A DNA stretch of 19,491 bases from CAYVUV01 sp964455095 (GCA_964455095.1 CAYVUV010000367.1:1-19491); one strand, 5' to 3'. Shown: positions 8,635-16,944, counted from the stretch's first letter. Translations and numbers: made by a program. Notes: generated by a model not told the origin, from the letters alone.

Positions 8635-9483
8635 GTGGGGTTGAGGCGGTTCGATCGAAAGTTTGGGGCCGATCTTTGCGGCGAACTGCCAACAACGCCC
8701 GGCGTCTATCTCTTCAAGGATAGTGCCGACGTCGTGCTCTACGTCGGCAAGGCGAAGAACCTGCGCCGACGCCTTCAGGGCTACCGCAACGCGAGCCGCC
8801 GCAAGGTACACCGCAAGATGCGCGCCCTGGTGCGGGAGGCGAGCGCCATCGAAGTTCGTCCGACGGATTCCGAGCGTCGCGCCTTGCTACTCGAGAACGA
8901 GCTCATTCGGTCGCTTCGCCCCACCTACAACGTCGACGGAGCGTTCTTCTTTCTCTATCCGGCGATCGGGGTCTGCAAAGCGAGCGGCCAGACGACCCTC
9001 TGTTTCACGACCCGGCGAGAGTCGTATGAGCCCTGGCCCTTCGAGTGGTACGGCACGTTCCGCTCGCGCACCCGAGCGAAGGAAGCCTTCGATGCGATGG
9101 TGACGCTCATCTCCTACCTTGGACATCTCGAACCGAAGATCCGTCTGTCTGGCTTTCCACGCCTTCGCGGCTCACGGGTCGTCGGGGTGCGGCGCCTGCT
9201 GCCGGAGCTCGTCGAGACGTTGGAGGCCTACTGGGCGGGGCGTGACCGAGGTGCCGTGGCGCGCCTTGCGGAGTGGTTGCTGGAGCGCCCCGCCGCTCGT
9301 CGCGACGCGCCCGCGATCCAGGACGCGCTGCGCCTCCTCGACGACTTTTATCTGCGCGACGTCGAGCGGCTGACGAGAGCACTCCGTTCCGCCGGCAAAG
9401 GCCAGTCGTTCGTGCCGCAACAGGAGCGCGACGCGCTCCTCATCGAGTGCAAGTACGACGGCTCGAGCTCAACGGGCGGCTGA
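8635..9483 (+). CDS. Stand-alone GIY-YIG endonuclease-like protein (UvrC N-terminal/Cho-like domain)
   Basis: 282 residues from a GTG start; a TTG two codons later (8641) is an alternative, and no clear Shine-Dalgarno decides between them. Residues about 18-100 match the GIY-YIG nuclease domain of UvrC and Cho: PGVYLF (Y25), LYVGKAKNLRRRLQGY (Y36, G38, K39) and LLLENELIRSLRPTYN with the likely catalytic Glu at E87. In the family this fold makes a single-strand incision using one divalent metal. UvrC's UvrB-binding, RNase H-like and HhH parts are all absent. The remaining 180 residues have no domain I recognise and are rich in Arg and Leu, with a predicted helical character (RRLLPELVETLEAY, LRLLDDFYLRDVERLTRAL). 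The gene sits 180 bp after the dioxygenase, beyond repeat R1, and 50 bp before the acyltransferase on the same strand. It could be an accessory repair nuclease or a nuclease linked to a mobile element. The domain call is firm; the role is not. Confidence 0.85.
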   Translation: MGLRRFDRKFGADLCGELPTTPGVYLFKDSADVVLYVGKAKNLRRRLQGYRNASRRKVHRKMRALVREASAIEVRPTDSERRALLLENELIRSLRPTYNVDGAFFFLYPAIGVCKASGQTTLCFTTRRESYEPWPFEWYGTFRSRTRAKEAFDAMVTLISYLGHLEPKIRLSGFPRLRGSRVVGVRRLLPELVETLEAYWAGRDRGAVARLAEWLLERPAARRDAPAIQDALRLLDDFYLRDVERLTRALRSAGKGQSFVPQQERDALLIECKYDGSSSTGG

Positions 9484-9533
9484 GGGCGACTTTACAGAAG
9501 CGGCGTGAACCGCGTAGATCTTCAACTGACGCC

Positions 9534-11003
9534 ATGGAGTTCTACGAGCGCATCTCCGCGCAGGACCGTTCCTTCCTCCACTTCGAGGACGCTACTACGC
9601 ACATGCACCTCGGGGGCCTCCTCATCTTCGAGGCCGGGCCGCTCGCCACCCCGGCCGGGGGGATCGACATCGCGCGCATTCGCGCCCAGATCGCCGGGCG
9701 CTTGCACCTGGTGCCGCGCTATCGCCAGCGGCTCGCCTGGATTCCCGTCTTCAACCAGGCGGTCTGGATCGACGACGACCATTTCAATCTCGCCTACCAC
9801 GTGCGCCACACCGCGCTGCCGCGTCCGGGCGACGACGCCCAGTTGAAAATGCTGACGGCCCGCATCATGTCGCAGCAGCTCGACCGCGGAAAGCCGCTCT
9901 GGGAGATGTGGGTGATCGAGGGGCTGGCGGGCGATCGATTCGCGCTGCTGGTGAAGACCCACCACGCGATCGCCGACGGGATCTCGGCTTTCGACCTCTT
10001 CACCGCCCTCGTGAGCCCGACGCCCGACGTCGTCATCGACAAGCCCCGACCCTGGACGCCGCGGCCGGCGCCGAGCGGCGCTCGACTCCTGGCGGACGGT
10101 CTGGCACGCCAGGCGGCGACGCCGGTGACCGTGGCGCAAAGCCTGTTCGCGATCGCGAGGAACCCCGCCAGCGTCGGCGCCGCGACCCGCGCCAGCATGC
10201 GGGCGCTCGCCGATCTCGCCGGCGTGGGCGCGCCGCCGCCGCCGCGGTCGCCGCTCAATCGGCCGATCAGCGCCCACCGCACCTTCGACTGGTTGACGCT
10301 CGACCTCGCCGAGGTGAAAGCCGTGAAGACGCGACTCGGTGGAACCGTGAACGACGTCGCCCTCGCGAGCGTCACGGGCGGGTTGCATCACTTCCTCTCC
10401 GGACGCGGCGTCGACGTGCGCGGCCTGTCGCTCCGCGTGGTGGTGCCGGTGAGCGTTCGCACCGAGGACGAGCGCGGGCAGGCGAGCAACAGGGCCTCGG
10501 GCTGGCTGCTCGACCTGCCGGTGCACGAGACCGATCCGGCGCGCCGGCTCCGCGCCATCGCCGCCGAGACCAGCAAGCGCAAGGCGGTTCGGCAAGAGCT
10601 CGGCCCCGAGGTGCTCGGGCGCATCGCCGACTATGCCGCGCCCGGCATGCTCGGCCTCGGCGTGCGGCTGCTGTCGCGGTTGCATCCCTACAACCTGATC
10701 GTCACCAACGTGCCGGGTCCGCAAGTGCCGCTCTATCTGCTCGGCGCGCGCCTGCTGGCCGGGTTCCCACAGGTGCCGCTGTTCGAGAATCAGGGGCTCG
10801 GCATCGCGCTCTTCAGCTACTGCGGCTCGCTCGGCTTCGGGTTCAATGCGGATCGCGAGGTCGTCGCCGACCTCCGCGTCTTCGCCGCCGCCGTCAACCG
10901 CGGCTTCATCGAGCTGAAGCGGGCAGCGAAGATGGGGAGTGGAAGGCCTGGCCGACTCGTGCGAGGTCCGCGCGCATCCCGCCCACGCCGAGCCCGGGGA
11001 TGA
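9534..11003 (+). CDS. WS/DGAT family O-acyltransferase (wax ester synthase/diacylglycerol acyltransferase type)
   Basis: 489 residues from ATG 9534. The opening MEFYERISAQDRSFLHFED matches the family N-terminus, which is why this start was chosen over the open frame extending upstream. The catalytic motif HHxxxDG is intact as H143-H144-A-I-A-D148-G149 in KTHHAIADG, preceded by PLWEMWVIEGL. Later family motifs are present: VPVSVR, a SNRASG segment, and NLIVTNVPGPQVPLYLLGA near residue 390. The family transfers acyl groups from acyl-CoA to long-chain alcohols or diacylglycerol, making wax esters or triacylglycerol at the inner membrane and on lipid inclusions. The last 20 or so residues are a basic, low-complexity tail (Gly/Arg/Pro) that is probably not part of the fold. 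It lies 50 bp after the GIY-YIG gene, so co-transcription is possible, but I see no functional link. The actual acceptor alcohol cannot be read from sequence. Confidence 0.92.
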   Translation: MEFYERISAQDRSFLHFEDATTHMHLGGLLIFEAGPLATPAGGIDIARIRAQIAGRLHLVPRYRQRLAWIPVFNQAVWIDDDHFNLAYHVRHTALPRPGDDAQLKMLTARIMSQQLDRGKPLWEMWVIEGLAGDRFALLVKTHHAIADGISAFDLFTALVSPTPDVVIDKPRPWTPRPAPSGARLLADGLARQAATPVTVAQSLFAIARNPASVGAATRASMRALADLAGVGAPPPPRSPLNRPISAHRTFDWLTLDLAEVKAVKTRLGGTVNDVALASVTGGLHHFLSGRGVDVRGLSLRVVVPVSVRTEDERGQASNRASGWLLDLPVHETDPARRLRAIAAETSKRKAVRQELGPEVLGRIADYAAPGMLGLGVRLLSRLHPYNLIVTNVPGPQVPLYLLGARLLAGFPQVPLFENQGLGIALFSYCGSLGFGFNADREVVADLRVFAAAVNRGFIELKRAAKMGSGRPGRLVRGPRASRPRRARG

Positions 11004-11068
11004 CGCGGTCCTGAGGGCCCCCCTCCTCTGTGGCACAGATCAGGCGCGGCGCCGAATGGCGAACGTGC

Positions 11069-11193
11069 GCAGGAACCCTTGGGGACGTTCTTAGCTTCTT
11101 ACGCAGGAACCCTTGGGGACGTTCTTACCTTCTTAGCTTCTGACCTTAGTGGCCGTGGCGGCGAAAAAGCTAAGAACGTCCCCTCGCTGAACG
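11069..11193. repeat. Intergenic palindromic repeat with internal direct duplication, copy R2 (REP/MITE-like)
   Basis: The left part is a direct repeat of period 34: CGCAGGAACCCTTGGGGACG starts at 11068 and again at 11102, each followed by TTCTTA. The right part holds AAGCTAAGAACGTCCCC (11167-11183), a perfect 17-bp inverted match to GGGGACGTTCTTAGCTT (11081-11097), with the core GGCCGTGGCGGCGA between. The RNA of either strand would fold into a strong hairpin. It sits between two convergent genes, so it may terminate both. It is related to, and in the same orientation as, the repeat at 8459-8541, with the left unit duplicated here. No coding potential is evident in 11004-11202. Confidence 0.8.
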
Positions 11194-11202
11194 TTTTGCG
11201 GA

Positions 11203-14200
11203 TCATCCGCGCCAATAGGCGCGGCGAAAGCCGAGCGCGGCGACCGCTGTCAGCAGCGCGCAGACAATCGCCAGACCCCGGGGTGAGACAGCGGGAGCCG
11301 GGACGCGAAGGAAGAGCGCGGGGCCGCTGGGATCGACGATCTTCGCATCGCTCGCGTCCGTGCCATCACCGAGCTCGCCGTTGGTTAGAGTGAAGCTCAC
11401 GGTGCTCACCAACGGCCCGGTTCCGGCCGGAATCTGCGCACTGCCGAAGGTCACTCCGGGCAACGTGTAGAAGAGCGCTGCGCCGAACGTCGGCGGCGTC
11501 GGCCCGTATTTTCGATAGGCGACATTGGTCGCCGACAGCGCCTGGTGCAGGATCAGCGTCACGTCGGCACTGCCGGCGCAGTCGATGGTGAAGCCGATCA
11601 AACCGTACGGGTACAGGAAGTCGGGATCGTCGCCAAAGGAGGACTCGACGGCGGCGTGTACGTTCTGCAGCGTGCTGCAGCTGTTGCCCGGCGGTATCTG
11701 TACGGTCACGTAACCCTGGCCGGTCGCCGACGGGAGTGAGGTGGCGTTCGACTGCTCGCGGTCGGACGTGCCGTCGCCATTGCCGTCGCCGCCGTTCGGG
11801 GCGCCGTCCTCGATCGCGTTCGGCACCCCGTCGCCGTCGTCGTCAGGCGGCACGGGAGTGCCCGTCGGAGTTGGCGTTGGCGTGAGTGTCGGCGTTTGCG
11901 TCGGCGTGTCCGTTGCGGTGTTGGTGGGTGTGGCCGTCGGCGTGACCGTCGGCGTCTGCGTCGGCGTGTTGGTGGGTGTCGCCGTCGGCGTGTCCGTCGG
12001 CGTCGTGGTTGGCGTGGACGTCGGCGTCTCGGTCGCAGTCTGTGTCGGGGTGAAAGTCGGTGTGAGAGTCGGCGTGTCCGTCGGCGTTGGCGTCGGCGTG
12101 TCCGTCGGTGTCTGCGTCGGCGTCTCGGTCGGCGGCGGCGGCACTTCGTAGGCACCGATGTCGCAAGCGGGGCCGACCGGGCGCGTACCGTTGCGCTGGT
12201 CGACGGTCAGGGCGCAGGTTCCGCCAGCATCGATCGCCTGGGAAGTCGGCAACAGCCGCAGGCTGTTCGTCGGTCCGCCATAGTCCGCCAAGATGTCCAG
12301 CTCAGGGTCGGTGCCGGTGATGTCGTTGGCTGCCCCGAAGGTGCACGCTCCGGCGCCCTCGACGAGATTGTAATCGCCGCTGGTCACGTCGGCGCTGGTC
12401 GGATCGCTGGAGCTGAAGGCGCAGTCGGCCACGGCGGACATCGCGCCGTCGATGCTGTCGGAGAGAATGGTGCCCATCGCCGCGATCGTCGCGGCGGGGT
12501 AGACGAACCCGTAGCTGAACAGTCCCGGATCGTGGCGACGGTTGTAGATGGCGCCGCCGGCGGCCGCGCCGTTGGTCCCGCCGCTACCGGCAATGACCTG
12601 GTTCGCCGCGAGAGTGCAGTGGGTCAGTGTCACGAGGCCGTCGACATTGAAGATGGCGCCGCCGAGGCCGCTGCCACCCGTTGCGCCGCTGGTATCACCG
12701 CCTTCGGCGACATTGCCCCACAGGGTCGAGTTCGTGCACGACACGGAGCCGGTATGGTTGAACACAGCTCCGCCCAGACCGGCGCCAGCGCCGCCTTCCA
12801 ACTTGGTGGCGTCGCCGCCGCCGAAGCCAGCATCCCCGCCGCCGCCGCCGCTGTAGATGGTATTGAGGGGTGTGCCACCGCCGCCGCCGAAGCCGCCGTC
12901 TCCCCCGAAGTATCCGCCGTTGCCGCCACCGCCGGCGCCGAAGCCGCCACCGCCGCCGCCATTCGTGAACGCGGCCGCGCCGCCACCGCCGCCGATTCCG
13001 CCGCCACCCCCACAGAACCCGTTGTAGCCTCCCCCGAGGCCGAACGCCCCACCGGCAGGACCGGCGGCGAAGGTGCTCACGCCATTCACTCCGCCGCCAG
13101 CACCGCCATCCTTGCCCGTACCGCCGGCATACGGAAAATCAAAGAAGGACCCGCCCCGTCCGCCGGTCGTTCCGAAGCCACCGCCGTTGCCACCGTAGCG
13201 ATCGAAGGCGTCCACACCGTTGGTCAAACCGAAACCCGCACCGCCGCCACCGGCGTAGTAGCCGCCGTTGCCGCCGGTGCCGCCACCGAAGCCGCCGGCG
13301 ATGGGTCCCGGCCCGCCGAAGCCACCGCCGCGGGTCGGCTGTGCGTCTTCGCCGATACCGCCGGCGTTGGCGTTCAATCCGCCGACGCCGGCGCTGCCAC
13401 CGCGTGCCGTATTCTCCGCAATCAAGACCCGGTCGAGATCGAGGGTGCCCTGATTGAAGACGGCTCCACCCATCCCGGCTCCACCACCGCCGTACGTCGA
13501 ATCGCCACCTTTCGCGAGCCCGCCGGAGAGCGTCAGCTCCTTGAGCACCAACCAACCGTCCTGCCATGCGTCCGTCAAACGGTGACGCGGCACGAAGAAA
13601 TGACGGAACCTCGGAGCGCTCGGGTCGCGCGTGATGGTGGCACCCTGACCTTCGATGGTGATCTTGCCGTTGATCGGCGGCAGGCCGTTGGGCCCGTACC
13701 ACCAGTTGTCGACGGTATCGAGCGTGATGGTTGCGCCGGCCGGCAGCGTGATGACGTCCTGAGCGGGAGTATTGTTGGCGATGCAGATGGCCTCGCGCAA
13801 AGTGGCGCCACCGGACAGCGCGGCGAGGCTGGCTCCGCCACCAGGGAGACATTGCTCTTGCGTGAAGGAGCTCCCGCCACCGGTGTCGGTGACCGTCAGC
13901 GGGTTGGCGTTGCCGTCGTCGTCGATGATGGTCCCGATCACTTGCGCGGTCGGGACCGGCATCGCGTTCACCACCAGCGCGATCTGATCCGGGCTCGACA
14001 ATTCGAGGTAGAAGATCTCGTTGGCTTCCGGCTGTGTGTCGCCGAGCACCGTGACATCGATCGAAACGCTGGTTGCGCCCATCGGAATGCTCTTGGTGCC
14101 GGCAGCGAGCGTGTAGTCGATCCCCTCGCTCGCATCGACCGCGATGGTGGAATAGTCGATGCTGGCATTGGCGGGCGCCGGCGCGCTGAGGAACAACACG

Positions 14201-16749
14201 AATTCCATCGTAACCATGCCGGCGTCGCCCTCGACGACCGACGCGTCGGTGGCTGTAATCGTCGTGCCGTCATCGTTGGCGATGTAGAAGGTCGTGCTGC
14301 CTTGCGCGACCGCGGCCCCGCTGGCGTTGTTCAGCGTGATGATGACGGTCTCTGTATCCTCTACGGTGGTGTCGCCGTTGATGACGATCGGCACCTCGTA
14401 GCGCGTGACACCGGGGAAGAAGGTGATGGAGGTTGTCGGGTCGGCATAGTCGCCGCCGAGCGTCGCAGTGCCGCCGCCGATTGCGACGTTCACGGTGACC
14501 GTCGTCGTGCTCGCCGGTGACAATGTCACGACGATCGTGGCATTGCTGGTGCCGCTGTTGCCCTCGACTTGCGCAGCCGGCTCCATCGAGACCGCGAGCT
14601 GCGACGAGTTTCCATCGAGCATCGCATCGGCTTCGTAGGCCCCGATGTCGCAGCTCGCGTCACGCGCAAAATGGCGCTGATCGAGCGTCAAGGGCGGCAT
14701 GCCGCACAGGCCGGCATCAATCGCCGTACTGCCGGTCCCGAGCTCGTGTGTGCGCGAGGCGTTGCCGTCGGGCAGGGCGGGGCCGCCGTTGCCCGCCAAT
14801 CCTTGCAGATTTGCGCCGCTGTCGTTGGGCAGATCGTTGGGCTGAGAGAGATTGCAGGAAGCGTCCTCGGCGAGATTTCCATCTTGAGAAGCAACTGCGC
14901 CGGCGCATTGGCTGGTGCCTGTGTTGCCCGCGATCAGGGAGCTGAACAGGGTCGCTTCGCCGGCCACGCCCGCTGCCGCCTCCGTCCCAGGTGCACCGGC
15001 CTGACCGTTGCCGCCGCAGAACGGAACCGTGCACATACCGGCTGCGCCGCCGGCCCCGGCGAGGACGGAGTTGCTCGCGATGGTTGCGTTGCGCAGGGCG
15101 GTGTTGGCTGCCGCGGCCGACCAGGTGCCGCCGCCGCGCGCATCGCCGCCGTTGCCGCCGTCGCCGCTGACGCTGAATCCAAATGATGGGCCGGGCCCGA
15201 TAAATCCTGCCGTTGCAGCGGCGCCGCCGGCGCCGCCAGCGCCGGCGATGACGGTGTTACCGGAGACCGTGCTGTTGGATACGGTCAACGTTCCGCCGTC
15301 GGCGGCAAGGGTGCCGCTTGCGTCGCCCCCGGAGCCGCCATTGCCACCGCCTCCGAGCGTCCCGCGATCTGTTCCGTTGCTCGTGCCGCCGACTTGCCCG
15401 CCGTGGCCTCCCGCGCCGCCGGCACCGCCGATCACCTCACCGTCGGAAATCTCGCTGCGTTCGATGCGGCCGATTCCTGCGACCGCACTAGCTTCGGCGT
15501 TGCCGCCGAATACGCCGTTGCCGCCAATACCACCGTCGCCGCCATTGCCGAGCCCTCCGATGTTGCCTGATCCGCCTTGACCGCCCGCACCAGCGGCACC
15601 GCCACTGCCACCCGTGGTCGTCCCGTCGCGCAGAGCGCTCTCGGTGATCGTCGTGTCCGGCGCCGCGCTGAATATCACTGCTCCCAAGGCAGCGCCGCCG
15701 AGGCCGCCGTTGCCGCCTTGGCCGCCGTCGCCGCCGTCACCCTGAACGCCGGATGAGCCGAGGCCCACGCGGCCGGCGCGTCCGTCCGAACCGGCGCCAC
15801 CGCTGCCGCCCACCGCGGTGTTCTGGGTGGTGACTGTTCGGAACAGGCTCAAGCGGCCTGCCGCGGTGACGAACACGGCTCCACCGCGTGCCTCGCCACC
15901 GACGCCACCGCCGCCGCCCGCACCGCTCGTTCCAGCATCGAAGCCGCTGGAGTCGTATCCGGCCTGGCCGCCGCCACCACCGCCGCCGCCGCTGCCGCCG
16001 ACAACGGTGTTGTTTGCGAAGGTGGTTTGACTGACGAGAAGCGATCCGCTGCTGTAGACCGCGCCACCGCGAGCCGGGCCGCCAGGTCCACCAACACCGC
16101 CTGTCCCGCCCGGCCGTGCCGGGCCGTTCGACGTGTCAAAGACGCCTCCACCTGGGCCGCCGGTTCCACCGACACCGCCCTGGGCACTGTTGCCGGTAAC
16201 GGTCACCAGTACCAGCTCGGTCGTTCCTTCATTAAAGATGGCGCCACCTTCACCCGCGCTGGCGTTCCCACCGACTCCGCCGGGCTCACCACCGCTGGAG
16301 GCATCTCCTATGATGCCAACGGCGCCGACGGTCCCGTTGGACCCGACACTGCGACCGTTTTCGAGCTCGACGTTCTCCAACCGCAAGCGGGCACCCACGG
16401 CGACTTCGAATAGACGGAAGTCGGGAGTGCCCATCGCGGAGTCGCGCGCGACACGGAACCCCTGTCCGTCGATGGTAATGTCGCTCGTGACGAGGGGAAG
16501 GCCGTTCGGTCCATGGCTGCCGACGTGGTCGACCGCTGAAAGAACTTCGTCAGCACTGAGGACGAGTGTATCGGCCCCCGCGCCGGTCGTGCATCCACCC
16601 ACCGGAGTATCGCCGTTCGCCGCAGCAATCGCCGCCGCCAAGCTGCAGCCGCCGCCGACATTGATGATGGCCGCATGGCCAGTCGACGCTAAAGCAAGCA
16701 GAGGTAGAGCCGCAATCAGTCTCAGCCACAGGCCGAAATTCGTAAGCAT
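11203..16749 (-). CDS. Secreted 1848-residue choice-of-anchor Q/U surface protein with Gly-rich beta-helix repeats, Calx-beta domains and Thr-Pro linker
   Basis: The ATG at 16749 was chosen over one 13 codons upstream: it has GGAG 11 bases before it and starts a signal peptide of about 26 residues (MLTNFGLWLRLIAALPLLAL, cut after TGHA). Residues about 27-705 form a Gly/Asn-rich repeat region, probably a beta-helix, ending with TAIDAG...DQR...CDIGAYE, the choice-of-anchor Q signature. Two Calx-beta domains follow (about 716-815 and 830-943; VEGNSG, YIANDDG, VVEGDAG, IIDDDG). A second Gly-rich unit (about 960-1533) opens with ATLREAICIANN and closes with QAIDAG...CDIGAYE. Next come a Thr-Pro linker (about 1539-1633), a calcium-site-like DDDGDGVPNAIED, and a choice-of-anchor U-like domain (YPYGLIGFTIDC ... 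KIVDPSGPA). The end, VPAPAVSPRGL plus a hydrophobic helix and FRRAYWRG, looks like a C-terminal sorting signal. It is likely exported and surface-attached; adhesion or matrix function is inference. R2 follows its stop directly. Confidence 0.87.
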   Translation of the reverse strand: MLTNFGLWLRLIAALPLLALASTGHAAIINVGGGCSLAAAIAAANGDTPVGGCTTGAGADTLVLSADEVLSAVDHVGSHGPNGLPLVTSDITIDGQGFRVARDSAMGTPDFRLFEVAVGARLRLENVELENGRSVGSNGTVGAVGIIGDASSGGEPGGVGGNASAGEGGAIFNEGTTELVLVTVTGNSAQGGVGGTGGPGGGVFDTSNGPARPGGTGGVGGPGGPARGGAVYSSGSLLVSQTTFANNTVVGGSGGGGGGGGQAGYDSSGFDAGTSGAGGGGGVGGEARGGAVFVTAAGRLSLFRTVTTQNTAVGGSGGAGSDGRAGRVGLGSSGVQGDGGDGGQGGNGGLGGAALGAVIFSAAPDTTITESALRDGTTTGGSGGAAGAGGQGGSGNIGGLGNGGDGGIGGNGVFGGNAEASAVAGIGRIERSEISDGEVIGGAGGAGGHGGQVGGTSNGTDRGTLGGGGNGGSGGDASGTLAADGGTLTVSNSTVSGNTVIAGAGGAGGAAATAGFIGPGPSFGFSVSGDGGNGGDARGGGTWSAAAANTALRNATIASNSVLAGAGGAAGMCTVPFCGGNGQAGAPGTEAAAGVAGEATLFSSLIAGNTGTSQCAGAVASQDGNLAEDASCNLSQPNDLPNDSGANLQGLAGNGGPALPDGNASRTHELGTGSTAIDAGLCGMPPLTLDQRHFARDASCDIGAYEADAMLDGNSSQLAVSMEPAAQVEGNSGTSNATIVVTLSPASTTTVTVNVAIGGGTATLGGDYADPTTSITFFPGVTRYEVPIVINGDTTVEDTETVIITLNNASGAAVAQGSTTFYIANDDGTTITATDASVVEGDAGMVTMEFVLFLSAPAPANASIDYSTIAVDASEGIDYTLAAGTKSIPMGATSVSIDVTVLGDTQPEANEIFYLELSSPDQIALVVNAMPVPTAQVIGTIIDDDGNANPLTVTDTGGGSSFTQEQCLPGGGASLAALSGGATLREAICIANNTPAQDVITLPAGATITLDTVDNWWYGPNGLPPINGKITIEGQGATITRDPSAPRFRHFFVPRHRLTDAWQDGWLVLKELTLSGGLAKGGDSTYGGGGAGMGGAVFNQGTLDLDRVLIAENTARGGSAGVGGLNANAGGIGEDAQPTRGGGFGGPGPIAGGFGGGTGGNGGYYAGGGGAGFGLTNGVDAFDRYGGNGGGFGTTGGRGGSFFDFPYAGGTGKDGGAGGGVNGVSTFAAGPAGGAFGLGGGYNGFCGGGGGIGGGGGAAAFTNGGGGGGFGAGGGGNGGYFGGDGGFGGGGGTPLNTIYSGGGGGDAGFGGGDATKLEGGAGAGLGGAVFNHTGSVSCTNSTLWGNVAEGGDTSGATGGSGLGGAIFNVDGLVTLTHCTLAANQVIAGSGGTNGAAAGGAIYNRRHDPGLFSYGFVYPAATIAAMGTILSDSIDGAMSAVADCAFSSSDPTSADVTSGDYNLVEGAGACTFGAANDITGTDPELDILADYGGPTNSLRLLPTSQAIDAGGTCALTVDQRNGTRPVGPACDIGAYEVPPPPTETPTQTPTDTPTPTPTDTPTLTPTFTPTQTATETPTSTPTTTPTDTPTATPTNTPTQTPTVTPTATPTNTATDTPTQTPTLTPTPTPTGTPVPPDDDGDGVPNAIEDGAPNGGDGNGDGTSDREQSNATSLPSATGQGYVTVQIPPGNSCSTLQNVHAAVESSFGDDPDFLYPYGLIGFTIDCAGSADVTLILHQALSATNVAYRKYGPTPPTFGAALFYTLPGVTFGSAQIPAGTGPLVSTVSFTLTNGELGDGTDASDAKIVDPSGPALFLRVPAPAVSPRGLAIVCALLTAVAALGFRRAYWRG
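11850..12133 (-). repeat. In-frame low-complexity DNA tandem repeat encoding the Thr-Pro linker
   Basis: About 280 bp of degenerate short-period repeat, built on the plus strand around GTCGGCGT with 6-, 12- and 18-base spacing. In the minus-strand reading frame it gives about 95 residues of T-P-T-x-T-P pattern between the second choice-of-anchor Q unit and the DDDGDG segment. Such linkers are extended and often glycosylated, and separate the exposed part of a protein from its anchor. Because units are multiples of three or six, gain or loss of units would keep the frame and change stalk length. Confidence 0.85.
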
Positions 16750-16782
16750 CTCAAATTTTACTCCGTAGGCGACGCATACAAA

Positions 16783-16828
16783 TGTCAAATAGTTCGAGCG
16801 CCTTATGGAATTTTCGGTGAGATGTCAA
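16783..16828 (-). promoter_or_regulatory. Two TTGACA hexamers upstream of the surface-protein gene (candidate promoter region)
   Basis: On the minus strand two perfect TTGACA hexamers lie at 16828-16823 and 16788-16783, exactly 40 bases apart. They sit in a locally AT-richer stretch upstream of the start at 16749. The distal one has CATAAG 15 bases or TAAGGC 17 bases downstream as weak -10 candidates; the proximal one has no good -10. The sequence supports a promoter region but not an exact start site. Confidence 0.35.
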
Positions 16829-16897
16829 TCCTTTGCCGGTGGTCCGAAGGTTCGCAGATCTCGATGTCCAAAACGGGGATTCAGGGACGACAAAGTA

Positions 16898-16944
16898 CTG
16901 GGCGACCCAGCAAAGAAAGCGCCCTGACTCAGTGAGCGAGTCGG
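16898..16944 (-). terminator. Possible terminator after the SMP-30 gene: two hairpins and a T-rich stretch
   Basis: Read on the minus strand, a seven-pair stem (CCGACTC / GAGTCAGG with one G-T pair, 16944-16924) overlaps the SMP-30 stop codon. It is followed by GCGC and then TTTCTTT (16918-16912). A second perfect stem, CTGGG-TCG-CCCAG, follows at 16910-16898. The first stem is short and the T tract broken, so efficiency is uncertain. Confidence 0.35.

Noticed and set aside
8635..9483. Full UvrC excinuclease subunit
   Set aside because: Only the N-terminal GIY-YIG domain is present; the UvrB-binding, RNase H-like and HhH regions are missing and the length is less than half of UvrC.
11850..12133. 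CRISPR-like or regulatory repeat array
   Set aside because: The repeat is short-period, degenerate and spacer-free, and is fully explained as codons for a Thr-Pro linker.
12850..13330. RTX calcium-binding toxin repeats in the Gly-rich tracts
   Set aside because: The Gly-rich blocks lack the GGxGxDxUx nonapeptide pattern; they are simple GGGG/GGN runs seen in choice-of-anchor Q and beta-helix proteins.
11896..14520. An 874-codon open frame on the plus strand opposite the surface-protein gene
   Set aside because: It is an Arg/Ala/Val-rich antisense frame with no recognisable domain. It exists because the Gly-rich minus-strand gene is very GC-rich; the minus frame carries a signal peptide and clear domain signatures.
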